The notes beneath the pieces were generated by a model. The model ran no database searches and had not been told where the DNA came from. It saw only the letters and a program-made list of their open reading frames with translations. Of a stretch of 64,000 nt of DNA, positions 45,898 to 54,408 are shown one piece after another. The translations under genes were made by a program, and so were the position numbers. Origin of the DNA: UBA9926 sp023261215 (GTDB taxonomy: Bacteria; Pseudomonadota; Gammaproteobacteria; Pseudomonadales; Azotimanducaceae); the NCBI GenBank assembly GCA_038136035.1, contig JAYPYV010000004.1:55326-119325 (forward strand), given 5' to 3'. Positions within the stretch are counted from its first letter, which is position 1, and every line of letters begins with the position of its first letter.

Positions 45898-46931
45898 CAG
45901 TCGCGCTTGATGGCTTTGTTGGTCAGCATCGGTAGCTCAGCCTCAACAGCTTCAATGTCCTCTTGGAACTTCAAGATGACATTGAGTGTCTGCCGAACTA
46001 GGTCTTGGTCTAATGACTCGGAGTGAAGGAGTAATAACGTTTTGGCCCAGTCAATCGTTTCGCTGATGGCAGGGACTTTTTTAAGATCGAGATCTCGAAG
46101 CGCCTGAACAAAAGCCACCAATTGATCCCGTAATTGCGCTGGAACGTCGGGCACTCGCGCATGAACAATGGCCGTTTCAAGGTCCGCATCTGGGAACGGG
46201 ATGTACAAATGAAGGCATCGGCGCTTGAGCGCGTCGCTGATTTCACGCGTATTGTTACTGGTTAGGAAAACCAGGGGCTTGTGATCTGGATTGGCTTTAA
46301 TGGTTCCAATTTCAGGAATGGACAATTGATAATCGGACAGCATTTCGAGCAGCAGAGATTCGAACTCATAATCACTTTTATCCACCTCGTCGATTAAGAG
46401 TACACAGCCCTCTTGATTTTTTAAGGCCTTAAGGAGAGGTCTGGGTTCGAGGAACTCCTCGGAGAAAAATACATCACCAAATTCGTGGAGCTTAGCCACT
46501 GATTCAGATAGGCCCTTTGCGCCCTCGAGGATTTCCCCCAAGGTTTCTTTTAAAACTTGCGTATAGAGTAACTGTTTGCCGTACTTCCACTCGTAAATCG
46601 CTTTCGATTCATCGAGACCCTCGTAACACTGAAGACGAACACATTCCATGTTCAGCAAGGCAGCCACGCTTTTCGCGAGCTCAGTTTTGCCGACGCCAGG
46701 CGGGCCTTCGATGAGCACGGGCTTATCGAGATGGTGCGCAAGGAACACCGCAGTGGAGATCTTCAAGTTTGAAATGTAATCGAGCGACGCTAGCCCCTCT
46801 GAAATGGCTTCAACTGTTGCCAGTTTTTCTGCACGCTGAGTTGACAAGCGAACCCCCTGGTGACTCTCGGTGATGATGTTCGGTCCTCGAATGAGGCCCG
46901 GCGAAAAAAAAGGAGCATTATGGGAGTGCAT
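45897..46931 (-). CDS. MoxR-family AAA+ ATPase
   Basis: A MoxR-type AAA+ protein of about 344 residues. Walker A is EGPPGVGKTE, Walker B VLLIDEVDKSD, sensor 1 FLTSNNTREIS, and the Arg finger region is LKRRCLHLYIPFPD. Start uncertain: ATG 46931 is used, but a TTG at 46958 or a TTG nearer the family core (46847) cannot be ruled out as no clear ribosome site is seen. It is paired with the VWA protein downstream. Confidence 0.88.
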   Translation of the reverse strand: MHSHNAPFFSPGLIRGPNIITESHQGVRLSTQRAEKLATVEAISEGLASLDYISNLKISTAVFLAHHLDKPVLIEGPPGVGKTELAKSVAALLNMECVRLQCYEGLDESKAIYEWKYGKQLLYTQVLKETLGEILEGAKGLSESVAKLHEFGDVFFSEEFLEPRPLLKALKNQEGCVLLIDEVDKSDYEFESLLLEMLSDYQLSIPEIGTIKANPDHKPLVFLTSNNTREISDALKRRCLHLYIPFPDADLETAIVHARVPDVPAQLRDQLVAFVQALRDLDLKKVPAISETIDWAKTLLLLHSESLDQDLVRQTLNVILKFQEDIEAVEAELPMLTNKAIKRD

Positions 46932-47062
46932 TGCACCGATGTACAGCCGCGCTGGCAAGATTAGCGAGAACGATTTGTTTGGATTAGAGGTACTGATGGC
47001 CCTTATCTGACGTGCTTGCTGCAGCTTTTTTTCATGTTAGTGTGCAGATCGGAGGATTTCTT

Positions 47063-48481
47063 ATGAAACGGTTACTGTTGCTAGCACTTGCAGGGGTTTG
47101 GTCGGTGTCTGCGTTCTCGCAAACACCTTACCCGTCAACTTATGAGGCAAAAGCGCACAGTCCCTATGTCCTGGTCAGTCGGGCTATTGATGTTGGGGAA
47201 GGACAGGGTTGGTTTAGTGGCTGGCTTTTGGTTGAAAACGGGCTTATTCAATCGGTTGGCACTGATCCGGCAACCATTCCGGAGGGCATTGAGGTCATCG
47301 ACGTCGGCGATCAATTCGTGACACCCGGTATCATTGATGTGCATAGCCATCTGGGGGATTACCCGGCGCCGGGGTACCGGGCGCATAGCGATGGAAATGA
47401 GGGTACGGCGCCGGTGACGGCTGAGGTTTGGGCAGAGCACAGTGTGTGGCCACAGGATCCTCAGTTTCCGCTCGCGCTGGCAGGTGGGGTAACCGCACTG
47501 CAAATTTTGCCGGGTTCGGCCAACCTTTTTGGCGGTCGAAGTGTGACCTTGAAGAATGTGTGGTCGCGCACCGTGCAGGGAATGAAATTTCCGGGGGCGC
47601 CCTACGGGCTCAAGATGGCCTGCGGTGAAAATCCCAAGCGCGTCTATGGCAGTAAAGGGCGATCCCCAGCCACTCGGATGGGGAATTTTGCGGGTTACCG
47701 TAAAGCCTGGATCGAGGCGGTGGAATATCGTCAGGCTTGGTCTGACTACGAGGCAGAACGCGCGGCGTTTGAAGCCAAGGAGGCGTCCGACGGCGTGGAT
47801 AAAGGTAGCGAGTCGGAGTCGAAGGGCGCGGCCAAACCGCCGAAACCGCCCAAGCGCAATCTGCAAATGGAAACACTTGTCGGTGTTCTTGATGGCGAGA
47901 TTTTGGTGCATAACCACTGCTATCGTGCGGATGAAATGGCCCAAATCATCGATTTGAGCAAGGAGTTTGGCTATCAAGTCACGGCCTTCCATCATGCGGT
48001 TGAGGCATACAAAATTGGCGATCTGTTGGCTGAAAACAATGTGTGTTCAGCGATGTGGGCTGACTGGTGGCGCTTTAAGCTCGAATCCTTTGATGGTGTG
48101 ACCGCCAACATTCCTATGGTTCACGCTGCAGGTGCTTGCGCGATCGTTCATTCTGATTCCCCCAATGGGATCCAGCGATTAAATCAAGAGGCGGCAAAAG
48201 CGCTCGCTGCGGGGCGGCGCTTGGGGTTGGAAATCAGCGACTCGCAGGCGATTACCTGGTTGACAAAGAATCCTGCAAAGGCACTGGGTATTCTCGATCA
48301 AACGGGCACATTAGCGGTCGGTAAAATGGCGGATATTGTGGTTTGGTCGAGCAATCCGCTCAGCGTTTACGCCGAAGCCATGCAAGTTAGAGTCGATGGC
48401 GTTGTCCAGTTTGACCGGGCCGCGGGCATGCGACCCATCACCGATTTCGAGCTCGATCATCGAGAGGAGGTCTTGAAATGA
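47063..48481 (+). CDS. Exported amidohydrolase with HxH site
   Basis: A 472-residue amidohydrolase-superfamily protein with a signal peptide (about 1-19). The metal ligands H94 and H96 are in IDVHSHLG, further ligands are likely in LVHNHC and AFHHAVE, and Asp in VHSDSPNG. An insertion of about 45 residues rich in Lys, Glu, Ser and Pro (about 225-270) interrupts the barrel. GGAGG (47051-47055) fixes ATG 47063. It overlaps the next, inactive-looking paralogue by ATGA. Substrate unknown; exported relatives act on cyclic amides or dipeptides. Confidence 0.85.
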   Translation: MKRLLLLALAGVWSVSAFSQTPYPSTYEAKAHSPYVLVSRAIDVGEGQGWFSGWLLVENGLIQSVGTDPATIPEGIEVIDVGDQFVTPGIIDVHSHLGDYPAPGYRAHSDGNEGTAPVTAEVWAEHSVWPQDPQFPLALAGGVTALQILPGSANLFGGRSVTLKNVWSRTVQGMKFPGAPYGLKMACGENPKRVYGSKGRSPATRMGNFAGYRKAWIEAVEYRQAWSDYEAERAAFEAKEASDGVDKGSESESKGAAKPPKPPKRNLQMETLVGVLDGEILVHNHCYRADEMAQIIDLSKEFGYQVTAFHHAVEAYKIGDLLAENNVCSAMWADWWRFKLESFDGVTANIPMVHAAGACAIVHSDSPNGIQRLNQEAAKALAAGRRLGLEISDSQAITWLTKNPAKALGILDQTGTLAVGKMADIVVWSSNPLSVYAEAMQVRVDGVVQFDRAAGMRPITDFELDHREEVLK

Positions 48482-49737
48482 ATCGATCGTTTAGACGTGA
48501 AGGTACGCTTCTTCTGCTCACGCTGATGATTGCGTTCCCTTTGCTTGCACAAGACTTGCTTATTCGCGGTGCGCATCTCCCAGGACCCAACGGATCCAAA
48601 GGAGAGCAGGTAGACGTGTGGGTTCAAGAGGGCCGGATTGTTTCCATGGGCGCAGGCCTTGAGGCGCCTGATGCGATCGCGTTCGACGCGGAAGGGCTCC
48701 TGATCACTGCGGGTTATATTGATTCAGGAACCAGCGTAGGGCTTGCTGATGTTTCGGGGCTCGGTACGTCAAATGATGGTGAAGTTGAAGGGGATCCGAA
48801 TGCTGCAGGCTTTGAGGTTTGGCGCTCTCTCAATGAAGCATCATCCATGATTCCAGTGGCGCCGAACGATGGTGTGACGCACGGTGTGATTGTACCCAGC
48901 GCCGGTGACGCTAATTTTGCTGGCGAAAGCGCTATGGTTCGATTCGTTCAGGGTGATGGGTTTGTCAAAACTCCAAGCCTTGCGCAGCACCTCTACTTGA
49001 GAGAGTGGAATCGAAAGGTTGCGGGTGGCTCTCGAGGCAACGCGCTGCAGATGGTCCTCGCGGATTTAGACGAAGCCGTGCGCTACGCGCGTGATCAAAA
49101 GCAATACAACACCAGTAAGCTGCGTGCCTTCTCGATGGAAGAGCGGGATCTGAAGGCGCTGGTGAGAGTGATCAAAGGGCAGCGGCCATTGGTGGTCCAT
49201 GTAGACCGAGCAGCCGATATTCGAAAAATCGTTGACAGTCTCGCTCGATTTCCCGATCTGCGCTTGATCATTTCAGGCGGCGTTGAGGCCTGGCGTGTGG
49301 CGCCGCTGCTTGCGGAAAAGAAGATCCCAGTGTTGCTGAATGTGCTCGATAACGTGCCCGAATCGTTCGATCGACTGGGCGCTCGGCTCGATGCCGCTGC
49401 GATTCTCGATCGGGCAGGCGTTCCGCTCGCGTTTATGTCGACAACACCTTATTCGGAGTTTCGATCGCTGACGCAAGCTGCGGGTGTTGCGGTGGCTAAT
49501 GGGCTCCCCTGGGAGCGAGCCTTAAGGGCCATCACAGCAGGTCCGGCAGAGATCTGGAGTATCGAAGGTGGGCGCCTGGCCGTTGGGGAGGTCGCTAATT
49601 TGGTACTTTGGGATGGTGATCCTATTGAAATCACCTCAGCCCCCACCGCAGTCATGATTGACGGTGAATGGGTCAACTTGGAGACGCGTCAGCAGAAGTT
49701 GAGCGAGCGTTATCGAGACCTTTTGAATCTCAAGTAG
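48478..49737 (+). CDS. Amidohydrolase-like protein lacking the HxH metal site
   Basis: A 419-residue exported paralogue of the preceding protein, with a signal peptide (cleavage after about LLAQ, residue 25). It keeps the beta-sandwich and barrel framework (ITAGYIDSGTSVGLADV at the position where active members have HxH), but both metal His residues are replaced by Ser and Thr, and ends with AVGEVANLVLWDGDP. It is probably a catalytically dead partner of the coupled active enzyme. The 4-base overlap supports a heteromer. Confidence 0.82.
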   Translation: MNRSFRREGTLLLLTLMIAFPLLAQDLLIRGAHLPGPNGSKGEQVDVWVQEGRIVSMGAGLEAPDAIAFDAEGLLITAGYIDSGTSVGLADVSGLGTSNDGEVEGDPNAAGFEVWRSLNEASSMIPVAPNDGVTHGVIVPSAGDANFAGESAMVRFVQGDGFVKTPSLAQHLYLREWNRKVAGGSRGNALQMVLADLDEAVRYARDQKQYNTSKLRAFSMEERDLKALVRVIKGQRPLVVHVDRAADIRKIVDSLARFPDLRLIISGGVEAWRVAPLLAEKKIPVLLNVLDNVPESFDRLGARLDAAAILDRAGVPLAFMSTTPYSEFRSLTQAAGVAVANGLPWERALRAITAGPAEIWSIEGGRLAVGEVANLVLWDGDPIEITSAPTAVMIDGEWVNLETRQQKLSERYRDLLNLK

Positions 49738-49827
49738 TGGAGGCTCGCGATCAAGGCAGTCTGTAAATCGAGGAGAGACCATGCCATCTATGTATGAATC
49801 GGCCTTTGGCAGAGAAAAGTTAAAGCG

Positions 49828-49927
49828 NNNNNNNNNNNNNNNNNNNNNNNNNNNNNNNNNNNNNNNNNNNNNNNNNNNNNNNNNNNNNNNNNNNNNNNNN
49901 NNNNNNNNNNNNNNNNNNNNNNNNNNN
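49828..49927. other. Assembly gap (100 N) at an M20 gene start
   Basis: Exactly 100 N. Before it, GGAGAG then ATG 49781 begins a frame (MPSMYESAFGREKLKR) that may be the N-terminus of the following peptidase. The flanks share no overlap, so real sequence of unknown length is missing. Confidence 0.95.
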
Positions 49928-49929
49928 GT

Positions 49930-51237
49930 TGTAGGGGGCTCGTTATCTGGTTGGCTGGGTCTGCCGCCTTTGCGGACTTCGAATCCATGCAGTCGGAAGT
50001 TCAAGCCGATTATGATGACCGCCTGTCCGCGCTCTTTGAGCATTTCCACGCGAATCCTGAATTATCCTTCGTGGAATTCAAGACCGCCGCAAGAATCGCT
50101 GATGAACTGCAGTCCCTCGGATTTGAGGTTCATCGCGGCATCGGTGGCACTGGGGTTGTGGCTTTGCTGGCGAATGGCCCCGGTCCCCTGGTGATGATGC
50201 GCGCGGATATGGATGGTCTGCCGGTGAAGGAGGCAACAGGGTTGTCGTATGCCTCCCAGGTAGAGCAAGAAACCGTTGACGGTCAGCTCATGCCGGTGAT
50301 GCATGCTTGTGGTCATGACGTGCACATCACGTCGCTTTTGGGTACAGCGCTGTACATGAAGAATCATCGAGATGACTGGTCGGGGACGCTTATGCTGTTG
50401 GCGCAACCGGCCGAGGAGTGGAAGACGTCAGGTGCGGCAGCGATGAAACAAGATGGGGTCTGGGCAAAATTCGGGACGCCAGATTATGCGCTTGCTTTCC
50501 ACGTGGCTGCAGAGATTGAGGCAGGCAAACTCTACGCCTCAGAGGGTGCAGCTTATTCGGCAGTCGATTCGATTGATATCACCGTGCCAGGCGTTGGTGC
50601 CCACGGAGCCAGCCCCCATCGGGGTAAGGATCCAGTGGTGATTGCTTCGCAGATCGTCCTCGCGCTGCAGACGATTGTGGCTCGAGAGCTTTCTCCGCGT
50701 GAGCCAGGCGTCGTGACGGTTGGCGTTTTTCGAGCGGGAAATAAAAGGAACGTCATCGGTGAATCGGCCAAGCTTGAGCTGACGGTGCGTTCGGATTCAG
50801 TCGAAACCCGCGCGAAGTTGCTCAGCGCCATTGAACGAATTGCCGTCAACACAGGGCGAGCGGCGGGATTACCTGAGGATCGACTGCCCGTCGTCGAGGT
50901 GGTGGGCGGCGTTCCCGTGACGGCCAATAATCCGGCACTGGCATCCCGTGTAAATGATGCCTGGAGAACGATGTTAGGCGACACTTACATGACGACTTAT
51001 GAGCGAGAGGGGATGGGTGGAGAAGATTTCCCCTTCTTCACACAAGACCCCTATATCCCGAGTGTATATTTCTCTGTGGGCGGGACGCCCCCAGAGTCTT
51101 TTGCACGAGAGGCAAGCGGGGGCGCGCCGGTGCCCTCTCATCACTCGCCTATTTTCCAGATCGATCCTGAACCTGCGATTACCTCAGGCGTCATGGGTAC
51201 AGTCACCGCTCTGCAAGCGATATTCGACCAGCGTTGA
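49930..51237 (+). CDS. Exported M20 amidohydrolase (5' end in gap)
   Basis: A zinc-dependent amidohydrolase of the hippurate/N-acyl amino-acid hydrolase group, partial at its N-terminus. The readable part starts within a signal peptide (CRGLVIWLAGSAAFA) that runs into the gap, so the true start is upstream; ATG 49781 is a candidate and TTG 49951 is only the first start codon after the gap. Motifs are MMRADMDGLPV, HACGHDVH, LAQPAEEW (catalytic Glu) and GMGGEDFPFF. It follows the amidohydrolase pair on the same strand, suggesting a peptide/amide degradation cluster. Confidence 0.87.
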   Translation, partial: CRGLVIWLAGSAAFADFESMQSEVQADYDDRLSALFEHFHANPELSFVEFKTAARIADELQSLGFEVHRGIGGTGVVALLANGPGPLVMMRADMDGLPVKEATGLSYASQVEQETVDGQLMPVMHACGHDVHITSLLGTALYMKNHRDDWSGTLMLLAQPAEEWKTSGAAAMKQDGVWAKFGTPDYALAFHVAAEIEAGKLYASEGAAYSAVDSIDITVPGVGAHGASPHRGKDPVVIASQIVLALQTIVARELSPREPGVVTVGVFRAGNKRNVIGESAKLELTVRSDSVETRAKLLSAIERIAVNTGRAAGLPEDRLPVVEVVGGVPVTANNPALASRVNDAWRTMLGDTYMTTYEREGMGGEDFPFFTQDPYIPSVYFSVGGTPPESFAREASGGAPVPSHHSPIFQIDPEPAITSGVMGTVTALQAIFDQR

Positions 51238-51241
51238 GGCT

Positions 51242-52105
51242 TTATTCCCGGAAAAGTCCTTTGGCTTTATTGTCTAGGCGTCTCTGACGGTTTTCCTCAC
51301 CCATTGCGAGATACTTCTCAGGGGTGTTCGGATCGATAAAACAAAAGTTACGCTTCCAAGACTCATCGGTATCGAATGCGTCCCACACAAAGGACGTTTC
51401 AACGACCGTCCCAGGGCTTTTTGCATCGACCGCCAAGGTCAGCGCCAGGCGCAACGTTTCTCGATGCATGCTGCGATCAAAGGGCTTACCCAGGGGATTT
51501 CCAAGCGGCATATCGTTGTACACCGTTCTCGGTGTCCCGCAACGCGCCAAGATGTCCAGCGCAGCGCCAATCACCACCGTCGTGATGCCTGCGTCCTCAA
51601 GTGCTCTGGCTGTCAAACTGACAGTCTGATGACAGACGGGTCACAACGGGATAAGAATGGCGATGTCTACTTCATCCTCAAGGCAAGCTCTAACGATGCT
51701 GGGTGCGTCTTGCTCAATCGTAAGACGCTGACTGTACTCGGTCGGGACGAAGTGAAATCGGGGAGCGATATCGCCAATGAATGCCTCTTCCTCAAGCGCC
51801 TGAAGGATCTCAATGGGGAAATAACTGCTCCGATCGCGCATGTGTGTGGTGGTCTTGTCCCACGACAATTCTTCAGTAAAGAATGCCCCCGGGGCATCTG
51901 AAAAGGGGTAATGCTTTGCTGTGCGAATGGGCTTGGGTATATCTGCTTCCACGACGCCAGTTGTGACCATGGTGACTCTGCTCTCGTTGAGCGGTTTTCC
52001 GAGTGGCGCGAAGGGTGTCTCGTCATATTGAGACCAGGTGTAATCCGTCGAAAAGCCTTGGGCCCGGTAGTAGTCTCTTGTGCGATCGATATAGCGAGTT
52101 TTCAT
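51242..52105 (-). CDS. Selenoprotein, GrdB/PrdB-like (in-frame TGA = Sec155)
   Basis: One 287-residue frame interrupted by TGA at 51641-51643. Reading it as selenocysteine gives ILIPLUPVCHQTVSLTARAL, matching the redox motif (U/C)-P-V-C of the glycine/sarcosine/betaine/D-proline reductase selenoprotein B superfamily, where Cys versions have CPVC. Both sides are conserved: RVTMVTTGVVEADIPKP and TEELSWDKTTTHMRDRSSYF upstream, ITTVVIGAALDILARCGTPR downstream. A hairpin at SECIS distance follows. It overlaps tesB by ATGA. Family members are thiol-type reductases; the substrate here is unknown. A naive call yields two short ORFs. Confidence 0.88.
51610..51640 (-). promoter_or_regulatory. Candidate bacterial SECIS element
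   Basis: Directly after the TGA, the minus strand forms a perfect 6-bp stem CTGTCA/TGACAG with loop GTT (51610-51624), beginning 16 bases past the stop codon. A G and U in the apical loop at this distance is what SelB recognition needs. An alternative 5-bp hairpin (GTCTG/CAGAC, 51623-51636) overlaps its base. Confidence 0.7.
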
Positions 52106-52965
52106 GTGTGCAGCCTAATCAATCCTTCTTGAGCGCATGATGCGACGAGTTGACCACTCTGGTCAAAGAAAGCGCCGCGACTGAATCCTCTCGCGCCCCC
52201 GGAAAAGGGGCTGTCTTGATCATATAAAAGCCACTCGTCGGTTCGTACGGCTTGATGAAACCACATGGCGTGATCGAGACTGGCTACTTGGAAATTTTGG
52301 TCTCGCCAATTCACCGCGTGAGGTCGATAACTGGTGTCAATGAGGGTCATGTCCGACGCGTACGCGAGCAAACATTGATTCAATCGCTGATCGTCGGGCA
52401 TGGTATCCACGGTCTTAATCCAGACCCTTTGGTGGGGAGGCATCGGCACCGGTGCATGGTCTCTTACCGGATCGACATAGCGCATTTCGATGGGTCTCGC
52501 TCTCTTACCATAGTGCTCAGCTGCATCGGGGTAGTGCGCAATGTATTCCTCGAGTAAGGCTTGCTCGCTAATACAGTCTTGTGGGCTCGGCGCATCAGGC
52601 ATCGCGAACTGATGGCTCAGACCGGGTTCAGGCTCGTGGAAAGACGCTGCCATGCTAAATATCGCTTGGCCGCGCTGTATCGCAACGACGCGGCGCGTGG
52701 TGAAACTCTTGCCGTCTCGGATTCGGTCGACGTCATAGAGTATGGGGATCGTCGTGTCTCCGGGACGCAGAAAATAGCCGTGCAGAGAGTGCGCCAAGCG
52801 CTCTGGTTCGGCGACGGTACGGGAAGCGGCGACGAGCGCTTGGCCAATGACCTGCCCGCCGTACACTCTTTGCCAGCCCTCATCTGGACTCCGTCCTCGA
52901 AAAAGATCGCGGTCGATCTGCTCCAGATCGAGAAGGTTCAGAAGGTCGCTAAGCGCTTGATGCAT
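52102..52965 (-). CDS. tesB: Acyl-CoA thioesterase II (TesB)
   Basis: A double-hotdog acyl-CoA thioesterase of 287 residues that hydrolyses medium- and long-chain acyl-CoA. Family landmarks are DLFRGRSPDEGWQRVYGGQV, HSLHGYFLRPGD, the YASDMTLID segment with the catalytic Asp, SLDHAMWFH, and the C-terminal QEGLIR Gln. It heads a two-gene unit with the selenoprotein and is separated from ahcY by a terminator. Confidence 0.92.
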   Translation of the reverse strand: MHQALSDLLNLLDLEQIDRDLFRGRSPDEGWQRVYGGQVIGQALVAASRTVAEPERLAHSLHGYFLRPGDTTIPILYDVDRIRDGKSFTTRRVVAIQRGQAIFSMAASFHEPEPGLSHQFAMPDAPSPQDCISEQALLEEYIAHYPDAAEHYGKRARPIEMRYVDPVRDHAPVPMPPHQRVWIKTVDTMPDDQRLNQCLLAYASDMTLIDTSYRPHAVNWRDQNFQVASLDHAMWFHQAVRTDEWLLYDQDSPFSGGARGFSRGAFFDQSGQLVASCAQEGLIRLHT

Positions 52966-52975
52966 ACATGTTCCT

Positions 52976-53021
52976 TAAAAACGAATGCCCTGGTGGGCAA
53001 TGACATCGGCCAACCAGGGCA
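52976..53021 (-). terminator. Rho-independent terminator behind ahcY
   Basis: On the minus strand a perfect 9-bp stem (TGCCCTGGT with ACCAGGGCA, 52986-52994 and 53013-53021) is followed after a few bases by TTTTT (52977-52981). It ends the regulator-ahcY transcript before tesB. Confidence 0.7.
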
Positions 53022-53037
53022 GTTTCAAAGAATTGTA

Positions 53038-54399
53038 TCAGTACTTATAGGCGTCGCCCTTGTAAGGGCCGTCGACAGTGACTTGAATGTAATCTGCTTG
53101 TTTGGTCGTAAGCTGCGTGATGGTGCCACCAAAGCCTTCAACCATATAACGCGCAACTTCCTCATCAAGCGACTTGGGTAAGACTTCGACCGTGATCGGT
53201 GATCGCTGTGATGGGCTCTGGTCGGCCCAAGCCAGTTCATACAAATACATCTGAGCCAGTACTTGGTTGGCAAAGGATCCATCCATAATGCGAGAGGGAT
53301 GTCCCGTTGCGTTACCCAGATTCACGAGGCGGCCTTCAGAGAGCAAGATAATGAAATCGTCAGCGTCATCGCTTCGGAAAATCTTGTGGACCTGCGGTTT
53401 GACCTCTTCCCAACGCCAGTGATCCCGCATGAATTGCGTGTCGATTTCGGTGTCGAAATGACCAATATTGCAAACGATCGCATGCTTGGCGACCGTGCGA
53501 AGTAAATTCTCATCACATACGTTGACGTTACCTGTGCAAGTCACGATGAGGTCGGTACTCGCCATGAGTCGGGTATCGATGGATTCCAGCGTGCCATCAT
53601 TCACGCCATCGATATAAGGGGAAACCACTTCATATCCATCCATGCAAGCCTGCATGGCACAAATGGGGTCAACTTCCGTCACACGTACGATCATGCCTTC
53701 TTGTCGCAAGCTTTGCGCGGAACCCTTGCCGACATCGCCATACCCGATCACCAAGGCGCGCTTGCCTGCCATCAGCATATCGGTGGCGCGTTTGATGGCG
53801 TCGTTCAAGCTGTGTCGACAGCCGTACTTGTTGTCGTTCTTTGATTTGGTCACCGAATCATTCACGTTGATTGCAGGGACTTTCAGCTCGCCCTTTTTCA
53901 TCATGTCGTACAGCCTATGCACGCCTGTGGTGGTCTCTTCGGTGATACCGTGGATTTTTTCGAGCATGGCGGGGAATCGGTTATGTACCATTTCGGTGAG
54001 ATCGCCACCATCATCGAGGATCATGTTGGCATCCCAAGGTTGACCATCCTTCAAAATGGTTTGCTCGATACACCAGAAAAATTCTTCTTCTGTTTGACCT
54101 TTCCAGGCAAAGACTGGGTTGCCAGCGGCGGCGATGGCCGCTGCCGCATGATCTTGGGTTGAGAAGATATTGCACGAAGACCAACGGACTTCAGCGCCAA
54201 GCTCGGTGAGTGTCTCGATCAGGACGGCTGTTTGGATGGTCATATGAATGCAGCCCATAATCTTGGCGCCTTTAAGAGGCTGCTCAGCTCTGTATTTTTC
54301 ACGTAAACGCATCAGGGCGGGCATTTCGCACTCGGCGAGCTGGATCTCGGCTCGGCCGAAGTCAGCCAAGGCCATGTCAGCAACTTTGTAATCTGTCAT
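53038..54399 (-). CDS. ahcY: S-adenosylhomocysteine hydrolase
   Basis: Cleaves S-adenosylhomocysteine to adenosine and homocysteine, relieving inhibition of methyltransferases. The 453-residue protein has the NAD site VIGYGDVGKGSAQSL, CTGNVNVCDEN, ATGHPSRIMDGSFANQ and the conserved C-terminal tail ending GDAYKY. ATG 54399 follows AAGGA 8 bases upstream. It lies 10 bases behind the ArsR/methyltransferase gene, which likely senses its substrate. Confidence 0.95.
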   Translation of the reverse strand: MTDYKVADMALADFGRAEIQLAECEMPALMRLREKYRAEQPLKGAKIMGCIHMTIQTAVLIETLTELGAEVRWSSCNIFSTQDHAAAAIAAAGNPVFAWKGQTEEEFFWCIEQTILKDGQPWDANMILDDGGDLTEMVHNRFPAMLEKIHGITEETTTGVHRLYDMMKKGELKVPAINVNDSVTKSKNDNKYGCRHSLNDAIKRATDMLMAGKRALVIGYGDVGKGSAQSLRQEGMIVRVTEVDPICAMQACMDGYEVVSPYIDGVNDGTLESIDTRLMASTDLIVTCTGNVNVCDENLLRTVAKHAIVCNIGHFDTEIDTQFMRDHWRWEEVKPQVHKIFRSDDADDFIILLSEGRLVNLGNATGHPSRIMDGSFANQVLAQMYLYELAWADQSPSQRSPITVEVLPKSLDEEVARYMVEGFGGTITQLTTKQADYIQVTVDGPYKGDAYKY

Positions 54400-54408
54400 A
54401 GGAGTTCC

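Noticed and set aside
47135..47995. Minus-strand 286-codon frame
   Set aside because: It is antisense to the amidohydrolase, which has a signal peptide, ribosome site and metal motifs; the antisense product has no domain features.
51242..52105. Pseudogene by nonsense mutation
   Set aside because: The TGA sits exactly at a redox Cys position, has a Cys three residues on, both halves look conserved, and a SECIS-like hairpin follows.
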